Source of the DNA: Plasmopara viticola
Taxonomy: Eukaryota > Oomycota > Peronosporomycetes > Peronosporales > Peronosporaceae
Assembly (NCBI GenBank): GCA_001695595.3
Contig: MBPM02000125.1
Location: forward strand, 79,447 to 143,446
DNA length: 64,000 bases
Reading direction: 5' to 3'
In this document: positions 26,296 to 39,200 of the stretch, one piece after another
Position numbering within the stretch: the first letter of the stretch is position 1
Layout: every line of letters begins with the position of its first letter
Notes under the pieces: generated by a model
Told to the model about the DNA's origin: nothing
The model's database searches: none
The model's input: the letters and a program-made list of their open reading frames with translations, nothing else
Position numbers and translations under genes: made by a program

Positions 26296-26306
26296 GACGT
26301 TAAGGT
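26296..26306. repeat. target-site duplication, right copy
   Basis: GACGTTAAGGT lies two bases beyond the element's 5' head end and mirrors 25961-25971. Confidence 0.6.
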
Positions 26307-28320
26307 GTTGGGTGCAATAGCAATGCGCTTTTGACATACTTAACGTTTACTTTCAGAAAATGTAATAGCAAGGCGTATCGGATAAAGTTTAAGTGAGCGA
26401 AAAAATATTTAGGCCAGCTTTCACACTTGTGATTCTGTCTGAAGTGAAAACTTGGCTATCGATTCTGCAAGAAGCTTGAGGCTTCCTCCTGCTACATGGC
26501 GGTCTTTTAATCAGGAGTTGCCGCCTGCCAGACGTTACAATAAGATAGCTGCAACGTTCCCTAATATTATTGCATTCACGTCCGCGGGGAAAGCGATACG
26601 TGAGCCGGATTGGAGACCTACAAATGGACGACGGCGTTCATGTACAGCGTTTGGGTCTGCTCAATACACGCGTAGTCTCAAATCTTCCGCCAGCTCCGCG
26701 TTTGTTACAGTAAGAACTACTCCTTAGTGACCACCAGCGGAAGAGCCAAACAAGCGCTGGAATGGTGTATTTGTGCTTGGACAACTGCGCTACTAAATAG
26801 GCGACTACAAAGATAATATGCTGCCAATCAACTTAATGTCTGATATACGTAGGATGTTACGCGCTCAAGTGCTCGATCTGTGACTGCTCATTCAGATCTG
26901 AGGCCGCATCGAGTCGCGGCGGCGGTGCATTTGCCTTCACCATCACAGGTGTCGACCGCACATTGTATCGAGTTGACAATTGCCGTGCCGTCTTGGACGG
27001 AAGCAAATAAGGAGGCAGCGCGCAGACTAGTATCGATTCACGTGAACGAGCTCTTAGTTCAAGCACGCGATAAATGGAATTCAAGATGCTGTAATAGAGC
27101 TACTTCAGGCAGCGTCGCTGGAGCTTGACCCCTTGGGGTCCTCTGCTGCGATTTATAATTTTGCAAAATTCGTGAAGGATCGTACGAAGCAGGTTGTGGA
27201 CACGCCACAAATCCAGATATTTGTTGGGGAAAGTCTCGCGTGGAGCTTAATTTGTCGGCTTTGAACGTAATAACAACAGATGCGTCGTGGCAGAATGTCA
27301 GAGATTTCACGTCTTGTAGGGACTATTTTCCGCTAAATTGGTACAAATTCGATTCAGGACAATATCTTTTATATGCAGCGTTGGGATTCAAAACTAGGTG
27401 TTGATGCTGCTGCCAAAATTGAAACGCACATAATCACGCTGATGACTAAGGTTTTGTGATGAAAAGAGATGGCGGACTTATGTAATAGGCAGATGCAGCT
27501 TGTGAATGTCAAATAAGGCGTGATTTAAGTGAAGTTGGGGATTGTTGTATTGATGGAGATGTACGCTGTTGCATGGACTCTCAGCATTTGGATTTTAAAA
27601 TTATATAATTTTTAGAAATTATACTTCATCTGTGCCTGTGGATGGTATGACTACTGACTGAAAACCCCACTCAAACGGCCCAGATCAGTAGAGTATCTGA
27701 TTCCAGCTTCCTTTATGTGGCACAATTGCAGTAAAGCCTCGCCTACTGGGGGACCACAAGAGTTATCTCTTTTCGTAGATCGTGCCGCTGGAAGTAACAT
27801 TATATACAGGCATGGCGTTCGTGATACAATTAAGTCTGCATAACCTTACAGTGCGATTTAGAGGATAACTAGTATTTCGATCAAAGCGTTATCGATAGTT
27901 ATTTTAATGGAACAAGATCTTACTCCAAATTTCGTGCGGTGGCGGGTTTAAAGTGCTCTGTCGAAATGACCATGATTCGACAATAGTTACTACACACGTA
28001 TCAGCTGGTAAATTGAAAAGAACAAACCATCGTACTTCAATATGGGACGTGCCGTCGGCAGATAAGCTTAGGCACGATACACGCTCTCCTTTGTCTATAT
28101 CGGCATGTTCATAGGTTGTTGTACTCGTCGCCACTTTCCGGTCAAGCAGCGCCTTCAAATGTCAGCCCAGAGAATATTCAAGTGCAAGGAGTCCGTCTAC
28201 CGACGAAAACAAGGGTAGAGGTGTCTTTGCAATTAGAGCACTTGGTGTGCACTTTATTCTACATCGAGATGTAATGGACATGCGAATTGATAATCGACTA
28301 TTTCAAACATTGCAAAACGT
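26307..28320. other. gene-poor interval with one possible coding remnant
   Basis: Around 27070-27260 (+) an open stretch reads IQDAVIELLQAASLELDPLG followed by IYNFAKFVKDRTKQ. This looks protein-like but is short, lacks a start, and matches no family I can name. The rest shows no recognisable gene. Confidence 0.45.
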
Positions 28321-28329
28321 GATCGGCAT

Positions 28330-29770
28330 AAAAAGATAGCTGATCGTGAGATGGTTAGCAAACTTTACAATTTGCATCTAGTTGCTGAGTCGGAGGAGTT
28401 CGCTGGTGAAAAAGAATCAAGTTTTAGTTCTTCTGCTTCCGCTAGCATTGCAAATGCTTTAACGCTCTAGACAAGATTGTGGACGCTTTTCGAGCCACGA
28501 TGAAAATTCCAGTCTATAAATCAATGCTCGTCATCCGTTTGCTCGCCCGCTATTTTCTCGATCTCGCTATAGCATGTCAACGGAAGAATGCTTTTTTGAA
28601 AGTTTTAATTTTAACATCGATAAAATATGCTGCCAGTTGGAAAACGCGTTCGTTAGATTGACACAAAGAGTGTATAGACATATCGAGAGCTTTAATAATT
28701 GCATAAAAGTACCCATTGACGAGTTCGATCAATTCAGCTCTCAATGGAAGAGAAAGGCGTTTCGGCGCCAAAGTCGCTGCTCAAGCAAACTATTGTGACA
28801 TTTGACAATCAAATGGGAAACCTCTGCACCCAAACTCTTTGGAAAGTAAAAATATTGTCCATTTACCAATAACAAAGTTCTTACATCGTCAAATTCCTGC
28901 TGAACCACTTGTTGATGCCCAAAACCGAAAATCATTGGTACGAAATGAAGTGAAAGAAGCTAAATTGACCCCGGAGAAAATTGTTGCCGGCATTGCACAA
29001 CAAAACTCTCTTATTGAAGTTTTGATGCAAATGAAGGGAATTGCCCAAATTTGCGTGCGATGACAGGCGAAGTGATCGAAGACAGACAAAGAGAACAACG
29101 ATTGCTTTTAGAATACTAGTGCTGAAAGTTAAAGATGCATATCGGTGCATCCATTGTATGATGCGATGAAATCAGCTTATGCTTCATTGGACGCAAATAC
29201 CTCGCGGATTGCTTGCACAAGTGATCATCTAGACCTCAGCGTACCCCAAGAGTATGTTATTTTTTAGCGTTGCTCAAAGCTGCCACAGCCTTTGGCTTTC
29301 GTGTTGCTTGCGAATGACTCAGAATGCATTTTCTACATTCAAGTATTTGTAAGAGAGCGAGTAAATCCTCTGAAGAAAATAGGCCGGGTTTGACTCTTGA
29401 TGCAACTTCATCAGACGTAGCTAAAGGTTCTCTTACCGTAGAGGTTGTATGGCATATAACGTGTATTGAAGTGACAAACATCGATGCATTTAAGGTAGAC
29501 AACTGCTTGGCTTTTGCACTCCGGTTGAAACCAGCAAATTTGTCTTTAAAGTCCTTAAAAGTCGATTTGAGGTCGATTCTAGTAATCCTTCGATCAACAA
29601 AGCATTCCAAAGACAATTTACAATTTGCAAGGAAAGGGGTATGCTATACCGTCCGATCAAGAGCAAACGCCGATTCTGCCATATTGAGAATGAAAAAATT
29701 GGTTCAGGTGACATTCGAAGTGTGCACGCGCTAATCCAAAGAAGCGACAAATTGTGTCAATTTTCATAGA
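28330..29770 (+). pseudogene. decayed multi-frame coding remnant, family unknown
   Basis: Protein-like segments follow one another on the plus strand in changing frames with intervening stops. They are a Ser/Ala-rich stretch ending SSSASASIANALTL (about 28440), DAFRATMKIPVYKSMLVIRL (28480s), an acidic helical part VYRHIESFNNCIKVPIDEF (about 28680), EVKEAKLTPEKIVAGIAQQN (about 28970), and FVFKVLKSRFEVDSSNPSIN to a stop near 29770. The order, shared strand and continuous character suggest one old gene broken by frameshifts. I cannot name it. The coiled-coil-like middle hints at a structural protein. The long minus-strand frame at 29257-29616 is probably a shadow. Confidence 0.4.
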
Positions 29771-29950
29771 CATGTCCGCTAACATCTCGTCATGCGATTG
29801 AGCGACTCAACGCACAATCTCCAATTATAACTTTTTTAATCGCCTAAGAGTTCTTTTTATATTGCGTCTTATGCAGTTGGTATTATTAGTGACACGAAGA
29901 GTAGTGCTTTGTCGTCAGAGTACATCAACCTGCAACCCGATCACGATAAT

Positions 29951-30625
29951 ATGGTACTCGAACATCACCGGACAATCATCTGTAAAAGTGGTGGGGCGAA
30001 CAACTGTCAAGTCAAGCTCAAGGCGACTGAGCACTTCCCGGCTCATACTACTCGCCTCAAACGCATACGTCTTAGGCGACGTATGGTGGCAAGTCCAAAT
30101 CAACACGAATTTAAGGAAAAAGATTACGCTACTGTTCAAGCAGAATTAAGCGAAATTTCGTTAAGTGGTGGCATGCTACCACTGCAAGATGATGGCGAGT
30201 CCGCTAGTAACACAACAGTTCTCGAACAGCTATTCGAGTGTGCTAAAAACGGAGACCTTTGTTCGTTTCAGCAGGCTTGCGCTCGGGCGATGCGTTACCA
30301 TGTGCGCCTCGACACTCCAGGGTACATGGGCTGGACAGCGGCACATTGGGCTGCACGCGAAGGAAATGTTGACTTGCTTCAATACCTTACCCTTTGCCAC
30401 GCCAATCTATATGCCCTGGATTTCAAAGGTGATACCCTTTTACACAAAGCTGCCGCAAATGGCCAACCCGCGTCCTGTGAGTGGCTTCTTGAGCGTGGCT
30501 TCAGCGTCAACATGCGCAACTACAACAACCTTACTCCTCTCGATCTTGCTCGAGAGCGAATTGCTCTTTCTGGACGAAGCAGCGGGGCAGCCCTTTGCGA
30601 AAAAATTCTAGTAAAGCACTCTTGA
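29951..30625 (+). CDS. ankyrin-repeat protein
   Basis: From ATG 29951 the frame gives 224 residues. A basic N-terminal part (TTRLKRIRLRRRM) precedes about three ankyrin repeats in the C-terminal half: VLEQLFECAKNGDLCSFQQA, GWTAAHWAAREGNVDLLQYL, GDTLLHKAAANGQPASCEWL and NNLTPLDLARE. Ankyrin repeats mediate protein-protein binding, so no reaction can be assigned. The frame is open upstream to about 29840 without an ATG, so an upstream exon or a start further 5' is possible. The stop is followed by 450 bp before the myotubularin gene on the same strand. Confidence 0.75.
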   Translation: MVLEHHRTIICKSGGANNCQVKLKATEHFPAHTTRLKRIRLRRRMVASPNQHEFKEKDYATVQAELSEISLSGGMLPLQDDGESASNTTVLEQLFECAKNGDLCSFQQACARAMRYHVRLDTPGYMGWTAAHWAAREGNVDLLQYLTLCHANLYALDFKGDTLLHKAAANGQPASCEWLLERGFSVNMRNYNNLTPLDLARERIALSGRSSGAALCEKILVKHS

Positions 30626-31075
30626 TGAAGACAACCTGTTTTGGGATTAAGTTTATCGCAGACTAGTGGTTAAAACGGTGCTACCATCACAGCAAAAAGA
30701 TTCGTCACAAATTGGGTCATTTGTTGAGGTCTAAAACACAATACAGAGTCAATTACATACACCATTTGATTATGAACAACAATTGCGATCGTCGCACGCC
30801 TGACGTCGCACGCATAAATGAGCAGCCGAAATGAACAACTGCATGAAGAAGGCTTCTTTTGTGGGTCGAGGGAATTCGCTGCCGCAGCAGTTTAGATCGA
30901 AAGTCATGATACCATACACATTTGGGGATAATTTTGTATCCAGATTTAAAAAAACTGGTTAAAAAAAGATCCAACAATTTGTCAGTGCATCCTTGACCTC
31001 GAATATTATTGCAAACTCGACAAACGTCTAAATATAGAAATAAAAAAGATTTTCTACTTCTCGTGTCCAATACCA
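30626..31075. other. intergenic interval
   Basis: About 450 bp between the ankyrin and myotubularin genes, presumably holding the former's 3' end and the latter's promoter. A minus-strand ORF here has no recognisable motif. Confidence 0.5.
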
Positions 31076-33236
31076 ATGTTTGTAGGAGAGGAATGTGCCC
31101 ACAGCCGCCTAATTGGAGAAACAGACGTGCTAGCAGCAATCACGAGTGAGTATCTCGACGAAAATGCAAGCAGGAAGGACACGTCAGCAGCTACGGTGTG
31201 CCTGGGTCGTGTATTTATGACCACATTTCGTTTTCAATTCGTGCCGGACGAGCACGAGTACGACCGCGTGCAGCGTCACTTGCTAGACCGCACAGAAGAC
31301 GAAATTGAGAGCTATTTTCTTATTCCTTTGGGCTGTATTGCATCGTTGAAGAAAAAAAATTCAATTGTGGAAATTTTTACAAAGGATTTGCGCCAATTAT
31401 CGTTTCGGTTTGATGTCGTAGAGATCAACAAGGTAAGAGGAGATAGTGTCCGGTCCCTTTATACGAAAAAAACAATGATTTACTCGGAGTGTGTGCTTCG
31501 GGCTTAGATCTTTACGGTCTTGACGACGTACGTGTTTCCGGACAAAATCGAGTTTTTGTTCGCGTTTTATCACAGACTGTCGGAGAATATGTTAGAGGAA
31601 GAGCCGCTGTTGCCATGCCTTCTAGATTGGGATATTTACGACGACCAGGAGGAGTGGAAGAGGCAGGGTGCGCTTGAAAATGGCAAGTGGAGGGTGTCAA
31701 GCTGCAATGAAAACTTTTGCGCAATCGAGACTTACCCAGAGCGTCTCGTAGTACCTGTAACTGTAACAGATGAGGTAAGCTATCAGACTTCATTTAGAGT
31801 CTTCATAAGACTTTGACGCACTTTATTAGGTGCTGCTGGATGCAATGAACTTTCGTTCACTAGGCCGTATCCCGTGTCTAACTTGGCTGAATTGCGCAAA
31901 CGGAGCTACATTGTGTCGATCTAGCCAGCCTAAGGTCGGGATGTCGAAGGCTACCTCACCTGCTGACGAAAGTTTAGTTGCCGGAATTTTGTCATCGAAT
32001 CTGTTGCATGACCAACTGCACATTGTTGACTGCAGGCCTATGTCTAGCGCTTTGGTAAGTTTTGTCTATATTAATGAATTATTGGCGTTAACAATGGCTT
32101 TACGCAGGCCAATCGTGCAAAAGGGTACGGTGTCGAAAGCTCGGTCAATTATAAATGTTGCTCTGTCTGTTTTATGGAAATCCCTAATATTCACTCGATG
32201 CGGGAAAGGTGGGTTCTAATCTAAGCGGTTGACCACATTTAGCTCAGCTGCTCATGTTGTTTTGGTGCAATTCGTGACATTTTAAAAGTATGAAAAAGCT
32301 GCGTAACCTTTGTGCGTCACCAACTTGCGATAACTTGCGGTGGCTTGGAAGTATCGAAGACACTAAGTGGCTGGTCCACATTCGTCAGCTCTTAAAGTCA
32401 GGTTTACATGTGGCACATTTGCTCCGGTCAGGAGAATCAATTCTTTTGCATTGTAGTCATGGTTGGGACCGCACAAGCCAGATCGCGTCGCTCGCTCAAA
32501 TCTTCATCGACCCATTCTTTCGAACTTGGAAAGGAATTCAGGTGCTTATCGAAAAAGAATGGCTTTCGTTCGGACACCCTTTTCATCTTCGGCATTCGCA
32601 TGGCGAGAAAGCGGATACCCAGGAGTCTCCAATTTTTATACAATTTCTGGATTGTGTCGCGCAGCTCGTACGAATTTATCCTAGCTATTTCGAGTAAGTC
32701 AGAATGCGTGAATTCGACGACCACTAATATAAGTTTGACTGGATCATATCTACCCGAACAGATTTAATGAGGGACTGCTGCTCATGCTTGCCGAAGCCTT
32801 GCACTCATGTCGCTTTGGGACATTCTTGTTCGATTGCAAAAAGCATCGTCAGGAGGCAAATCTAAACAATCGAACCGCATCCGTGTGGACCTGGGTGAAT
32901 GGTTTTCGCCCGCAGCTTCTCGAGCAAACATTCATACCAAAGCAAGTCCTTAATCCACCCCTAACCGGTTTGCTTAAGCGAGTTGCATTATGGGAGGCGA
33001 TGTTTATGCGCTGGTCAGGCCAACTTCTTGTCCAAGAGCCTCCGATATCTACAAACTTTTTTGCTGACAACAGTCAGCGCACTCCAACTTGGCAATTGCC
33101 TCAGGGTACGGCCAATGCCTTAAATGCTGCGCTCAATCTCAGATATCGCGAAGCTCAACTGATCCAGAAGCTAGAAAAGCGCATTGCCACTTTAGAAGAA
33201 CAAGTAAAGCATGATACATCACAATTGTTAACATAG
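31076..33236 (+). CDS. myotubularin-related phosphoinositide 3-phosphatase, six exons, intact
   Basis: Exons 31076-31432, 31508-31774, 31830-32054, 32108-32208, 32289-32693 and 32762-33236. All junctions are GT-AG and in frame, giving 609 residues. The N-terminal ~140 residues are a PH-GRAM-like domain (LIPLGCIASLKKKNS, then VVEINK). The phosphatase follows: FRSLGRIPCLTW, RSSQPKVGM, VDCRPMSSALANRAKGYGVE, NIHSMRESMKKLRNL, and the active-site loop CSHGWDRTSQ (Cys about 372, Arg about 378), so it should be catalytically competent rather than a pseudophosphatase. FEFNEGLLLMLAEALHSCRF and a C-terminal coiled coil (about 575-605) complete the family layout. These enzymes dephosphorylate PI3P and PI(3,5)P2 on endosomes. 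Confidence 0.94.
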
Positions 33237-36200
33237 AATAAATTACCTTTAGGGTTCCTACAACTTTAAGTAATGTAATTTGGCCTTATTGCTCTGCGTC
33301 TCATCCACCGATCGACACAGACTTTTGCTGCTCTCACAAGTCGTCCACTTTGCCGTTGTTTGTCAGATGCATTTTTCGCCTCGCATTTTTGATGCTTGCT
33401 GATCTTAAGCTTGGGCGACATCGTCAATAGATGCGTACATTATTCGCATTTAACTTGTTGCCATTACGCGACTGTCGTGCTTTCGTTGCAACATCCGAAG
33501 TCTGTTACATGTGTACTCGGCATCTTTAAAAACGGCGTTAAATAGCGCTTGTATGTGTTCTGTTTGAGCTGTTGGAGCAACCTGGTCTGTTAGATGACAT
33601 ATACAAGAAGAAAGAAGAAGATTTTATCGAGCTCTACCAGCAGAAGTGCTTTGATTGAAAAAACGAAAATGTCGTTCAAACTGACTTCAAATTTAATCTC
33701 AAACCTAAGCTTGGATATGAGCGCTCGCTCACGTTCACTTTATGCCTCCATTTCGACCCACCCATGTTCGATAGCTCGAGCGAATATTCGCGTGTGTTGA
33801 GTTTGCATGTCAAGAAATGGATGTCAATTCGATACAATAAAGATAGCACGATAAGAAATAAATTTATTGCTTAAGTGTTTTATACACAAGAAAGCATTCG
33901 TGCGTCGTTAATCAGCCCGTCCTTGCTCGGTAGAAGAGTCAAACACCAGTTGTGCAACGCTGTAAACATATAAAGCTTAATGTTAAGTGTCTCGGAACGT
34001 GATGCAATAATTTCGTTTTTTCCGCTACTGACGACTATTTTTTACCTTCGACGCCACCGGTTCCTATATTTTTTTAAGAGCCGTTAACTCTCACATAATT
34101 CGCGTGACCATCCACATTTTACTTTTTATAGCACCCTACATCATCTTCTCGAGATTTGGTAGGCTGTTGATACACTAAATGCACAAATAGTCGAAAAGCA
34201 AAAAGTAGTGAAGACCAGCTCTATTCGGGCCTATCCTTTCCAACCACTGTCGAACACCTGGAGACAACGCCATTTCCTCGCGATTCATTCGTTTGTTCCC
34301 TTCAGTCGCGTTACCCAGGAGTAGAAAATCAAGGTGGGTCACAAGGTGTCGTAAAGTGGATCTAAACAAGCGCGTTGTAAGGCTCTACATTCAGCGTCGG
34401 GGGCCCCGTCAAAAGGGTAAACGGTCTTGATCTGTAAGCACAAAGACGATAATGGAGCCCGTTGCATCTCTGGAATGGGTCGGGCCCGCATGACAGCCTG
34501 ATAGATGGACTAAAAAAAGAGACGGAAACACAACTCGTCACTGGTCCGACCGATCCGTCTCGTGCTTCGATTTGCATTGGCACGGACAATCCAAACTTCA
34601 TCTTTTACATTCGTGCAATGCAAGACATCGTGCCGCAAGTGCTCACCCCTCCTGTATCGATCGTTGACTTTGACGTTCTCAACTATTAACGTCGTCTCGG
34701 CATTACTCGTCGCTGCAATGATTCGAATTACGTCTGAACCTTGGTGTTAGATCCATAGCTGGTCTTGCTCTGAGCGAGACGAGAGGAGTGGTAGAAAGTC
34801 AAAGGCACGACCATGCGGATCTAAGCAAACACTTGCGACCCGCCAAAGTTAATTCGGCTGCTATCGTCTCGATTGATATAAACTTCACGATTGTATGCTA
34901 CGTCGTTAACACGACGGAGTTACATTTGTATTAGTGCACAGTCGTAAGAAAATTGCCGATGCCGCTTCGCGAAACGTTTTATTGTTGTTACAAATTTTTC
35001 GAGCAAACGCAAAAACACTCTAGAGAGCAAAATAGCAAGTTGACCTTGACTTTACGAGGCCGTGCGAAAGACAATAGCCGTATTTCCCGGTAAACAGTTC
35101 ACCTTGTGGGTAATAGCGAGACATAATAGCATGTATCTCTATTGTAGCGTGGTAATATAATAATTATGGCCGAAATTCTACGACTTTGACCGGAGTCTTT
35201 CACATGCGCGAGCTAAGTATGCAGCTCGCTCATCTACTACTGCCTTAAGGCTGCTTGGTAAGCAAAAATAATTAAACAAAGAGCACTCGTATTTAAGAAT
35301 TTTGTCCGAAGCTGTTGGGCTTCGGACAAAGTTCTTAGATACGGTGAGCAGCCACAAGGCAGTGGTAGATGAGCGAGCTGCATCCTTTGCTCACGCATGA
35401 AAAGAACTTCAGACGAAGTCGTAGAACTGCGGTCGAAATAATTTTTCCCGAAGACATCTCGGCCTCGATAAAGTGCCAAGTCCAAGCGCTAAATCTCTCG
35501 ATAAAGTGTGGTATAGGGCAATTCTATTATACTCCAACGTGCAGTCAAAAGATCACGGTATGATTGCAAGCTCCCGCCTCAGCCCACGCCTTCTTTATCA
35601 GGAGCAACGGCTTCTGTGCGAGAAAATGTTTGCGCTTGAGATGGCTCGCAACATTGGCCCTGACGGTGGAACTGTGACTTTTTAAAGGTTCCCGAATGCT
35701 TAAAGCCCTCAATAAGGCAATGTGTTAGCTATGCGACTGAGGATCGGATCGGCCGCGCTTTTAAGTGCACGGACTTTGAACTGCGCTAAAGTTATATTTC
35801 TTTGCCGTGGGCTCCTGGATCAGCTAGCTCAAGGCGCAAATAATCAAAGAAATTGTCCAAGTAAATTCAAATTTGGCTGTCTTACATGAAAAGACTTCAA
35901 AGCTGTCGTCTTGTTGTGCTTAAAGTAAAGCGGTGAGCTTCAGCCTCGGAAGCGACCATATCCATTTGGTCTGTCGGAATATTTTCTTTGTACTTGCCGA
36001 CATTATTCGTCCTCTTGGGATAGTAAGCTTTGTTTATGCAAAGAACAAAGTCGCACATCAATCGCTGAGCTACGTTTATCGAGGCAGACGATTATTCAAT
36101 AACGCCATTGGCGGAGGGATTGCCACTCGCTGTTTAAGAAGACCCGGCGACGCTTTGATTTTAGCTTAAGAGACTCGTCTTCTTTCCAAAGAATGCTAGA

Positions 36201-39200
36201 AGATCACTTCATGAGTTAATTTTATACAAGAGAAAAAACTGTCGATCGTGCCGATAGCGGTGATTTTGACACCCACCCATAAATGTTTTTTTTTAATTTT
36301 TCCTCAAACCCACAACTTGCTAAGCCGGAGAGCAGGGACGCCGACCGTGGGCGATGACATTCGGAGTAGTGTTCGTCAATACATGCTACGAGCAAAATTC
36401 GCTGAAGGTAAGAGAACACACCACCTGGAACTTAAATCCGCAATATTACCATGCGAAAAAGGCTTTGCATGTATCTCGCGAGCGATCAACATGCACCAGC
36501 GCACTAACGTAACGATGCAACTTGAAGTTATTGAAAGAAAATATGTGTCATGCTGTTGGGATATCAGAAAAACACCACGCATTATACAGGAGGAAGGGCA
36601 CAGAGCTAGCGATGAAAAGTTTAATTTTGAGCGCATTGACTCTTTCTGAACTACATGAAAGATGAAACGCTTTGTAGCGCGGAAGCGCTCTCATCCTCCC
36701 AATCGCAAAACCTCTCAAATCTTTTAAGAAAGCCATAACAAAATTTGCACAACTCATTATGCAAGCATCAGTAATAATACGAGGTGATAGAAAATAGGTA
36801 AAGACGACAAGCATTGCGAGTCACAAAAATCCATTCTAATTCCTCTACGCGTTTACAAACTAGTTGCCAACCTAATCCCGAGCAGTACTTGTAGAAAGTC
36901 TGTCAAAAGTTGTCGTCGACCGTAATTCTCACACGCCGTCGCGGAACATATCCTGGTCATGCATTCTGCCTACTGGTGGAAATTTCATCAGTAAGTAAAA
37001 CAAGAAAACATGTAGTACGAGAAAATGCAAAAGGTCTTTAAGACTTACTTGGATCTTCTACCACAAGCACGGTTGACTGATTAAGGTGGTCATTTTTGCG
37101 CTCTTAACGGTGAGAAAGAATACCAAGTTCTACAGTATTTCCATTAGAGAGCATCCACCAACCACCAAACATATGCCTTCGTGACGGAATATTTCTGCCA
37201 CAAATCCAATCGCCTAGCTAGATCACAAAAGTAGAAAAAATAATGTTGGACACGATAAAAGAGAAGTTGCAAGCTTAAATTTACCATGCATAAGCTGCTA
37301 AAACTATCGATCAAACTTTTTTGATGTATTCAGCCATAATCGACAGCCAGGTCATCACTCTGTAATATGAATATCTTTGATGAGGGCGCGTCTCATTGAC
37401 TAAGGCTTAGTACCTGGCTGGTGCGGGGGTATAGAAATCACTTCTATGGGGGCTTTTTCTCGTCATTTGCGCTTTGAACGTCTTTCACGAGATCGTTACT
37501 TGCTTCACTGAGGCTGTCTAGGGTAAGACTGGTAATCAGATTTTTGGTATCCTTGAAGGTACGTTTCTCATGGCAACAGCGATTCACCGAAAATGACCCT
37601 GCAGTAGTAGAACGGACATCAATTTGATGTGGGGACGCTGATCGACCCTTAATTACCTGATAGCCGATTATAACATCGGTAATTGGAGCAGAGCAACTAA
37701 GAACTTCTCGAAGCTGCTGGCAAAGCTTGTATAAGCCTGAGAGGCCGTGAGTTTAAGCCGATCCCTCAGCTTTTTTAAGAGCTAATTAAATGACTTCGAC
37801 CACATTGAGACTTGATCGCCGACTAGATCGGGCAATATAGATGAGGCGGCAAGAGGATACTGCGGGTAGGACGTCGATATAACTTCTTTTGTAACACCCA
37901 TAACTTCTATCTAATTATGCGATCCAGCTGAACTGATAGTCGGAATCAACGAAAAAATATCGGTGAGACGATAAGCGCAAGATATCGCTCTGACTGACAG
38001 ATTGCGGCTTGTTGGATTGGCAGCTGATCCAGCGTGCTCGTCCATTTAGTAGTGTCGATATTTAAAGCCATACAGCGTTTGAATCGTGCTTCATGTGCCG
38101 ATGTGTTTGTCAAGATTCGTAAGCGTTTCTACAAGCACACAAATTTCTTGCAAGTCGAAGTTGCGATGAGCTCTGCGAATACATGGTTATTATATCTCAC
38201 CGAGCTCGATCACGTTGGTTCAGTACCAATAAAGTCTTTGAAGTATAGAGTCAACTTTGGCTTGCAACCGATGAATATGGTGTTGTAATGAAGACGTTTT
38301 GGAAGGAGGTAAGCTGAGATTTGTATCAACACATTTTTATAAACAGATCATGATTATGCGAGAGATGTCAGATGCACGATTTCTTTGTGACCTTTATTGC
38401 ACGATCCACCTACACCTATGTGGCTCCGTAGGAGTCTCCGATTTCCGATGCTGGCAGCAATTGTCCTCTTCTCGTTCCAAAACTGGATAGCGGAGTAGCT
38501 AAGGACCTGGTGCCGTAATATAACACAAGCAAAGAATATTCTTCCGCTCTCATCTTCACTACCAATAAGGCCTCCTATCTTGTAAGCTGGTCGGAAGAAT
38601 TCGTGTGCGTTTTGTCAAAACGAAAGTCCAGATTGTAATATCATATTTAACTTCTTAGCTCCTGAGCGTTATCCTGCCATTCTGGTGCAGATTTCTGGCT
38701 AAAACGGGATTCACAAATTCGTTACACGTATAATCTACTTATGCCGCCTGCGTGAAACAAATCAACTTAGCGGATCACCATGGCAAAACGGCTAGCAGAA
38801 TCGACTCGGATGTATACACTTACCAGATCGCGTACGGAGCACCGCGTTAAAGTCTTATTGTTCACGATCTACTCAGGTATTAGGTTGCAAAAAGTGACCA
38901 GAAGGATGGACGATGGCATGACGATAAGCACTACCCATTGCAATTATATTTCCGTAGAGTGCCATATATTTGTATTCACGCCGGGAAAAGTTTATACGAG
39001 GACGAGGCGAGGTGTTTCACTAAAACAAAAGAATTAGTAAATAATAAGGAGTGAGATTGGGCTTAATTATTAATATACTTTGTTGAAATACTCACGTAAT
39101 CAGCGCTACCAGTGGCGAGGTGTGCTTTTGGTCCAAAACAAACACCGCGCGCTTTATATCTAGATCTAACGTCATGCTGAGCTTGTCCAGACAACTTATA

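Noticed and set aside
36248..36649. 133-codon plus-strand ORF
   Set aside because: No recognisable domain, an overlapping minus-strand ORF of similar length, and no splice partners.
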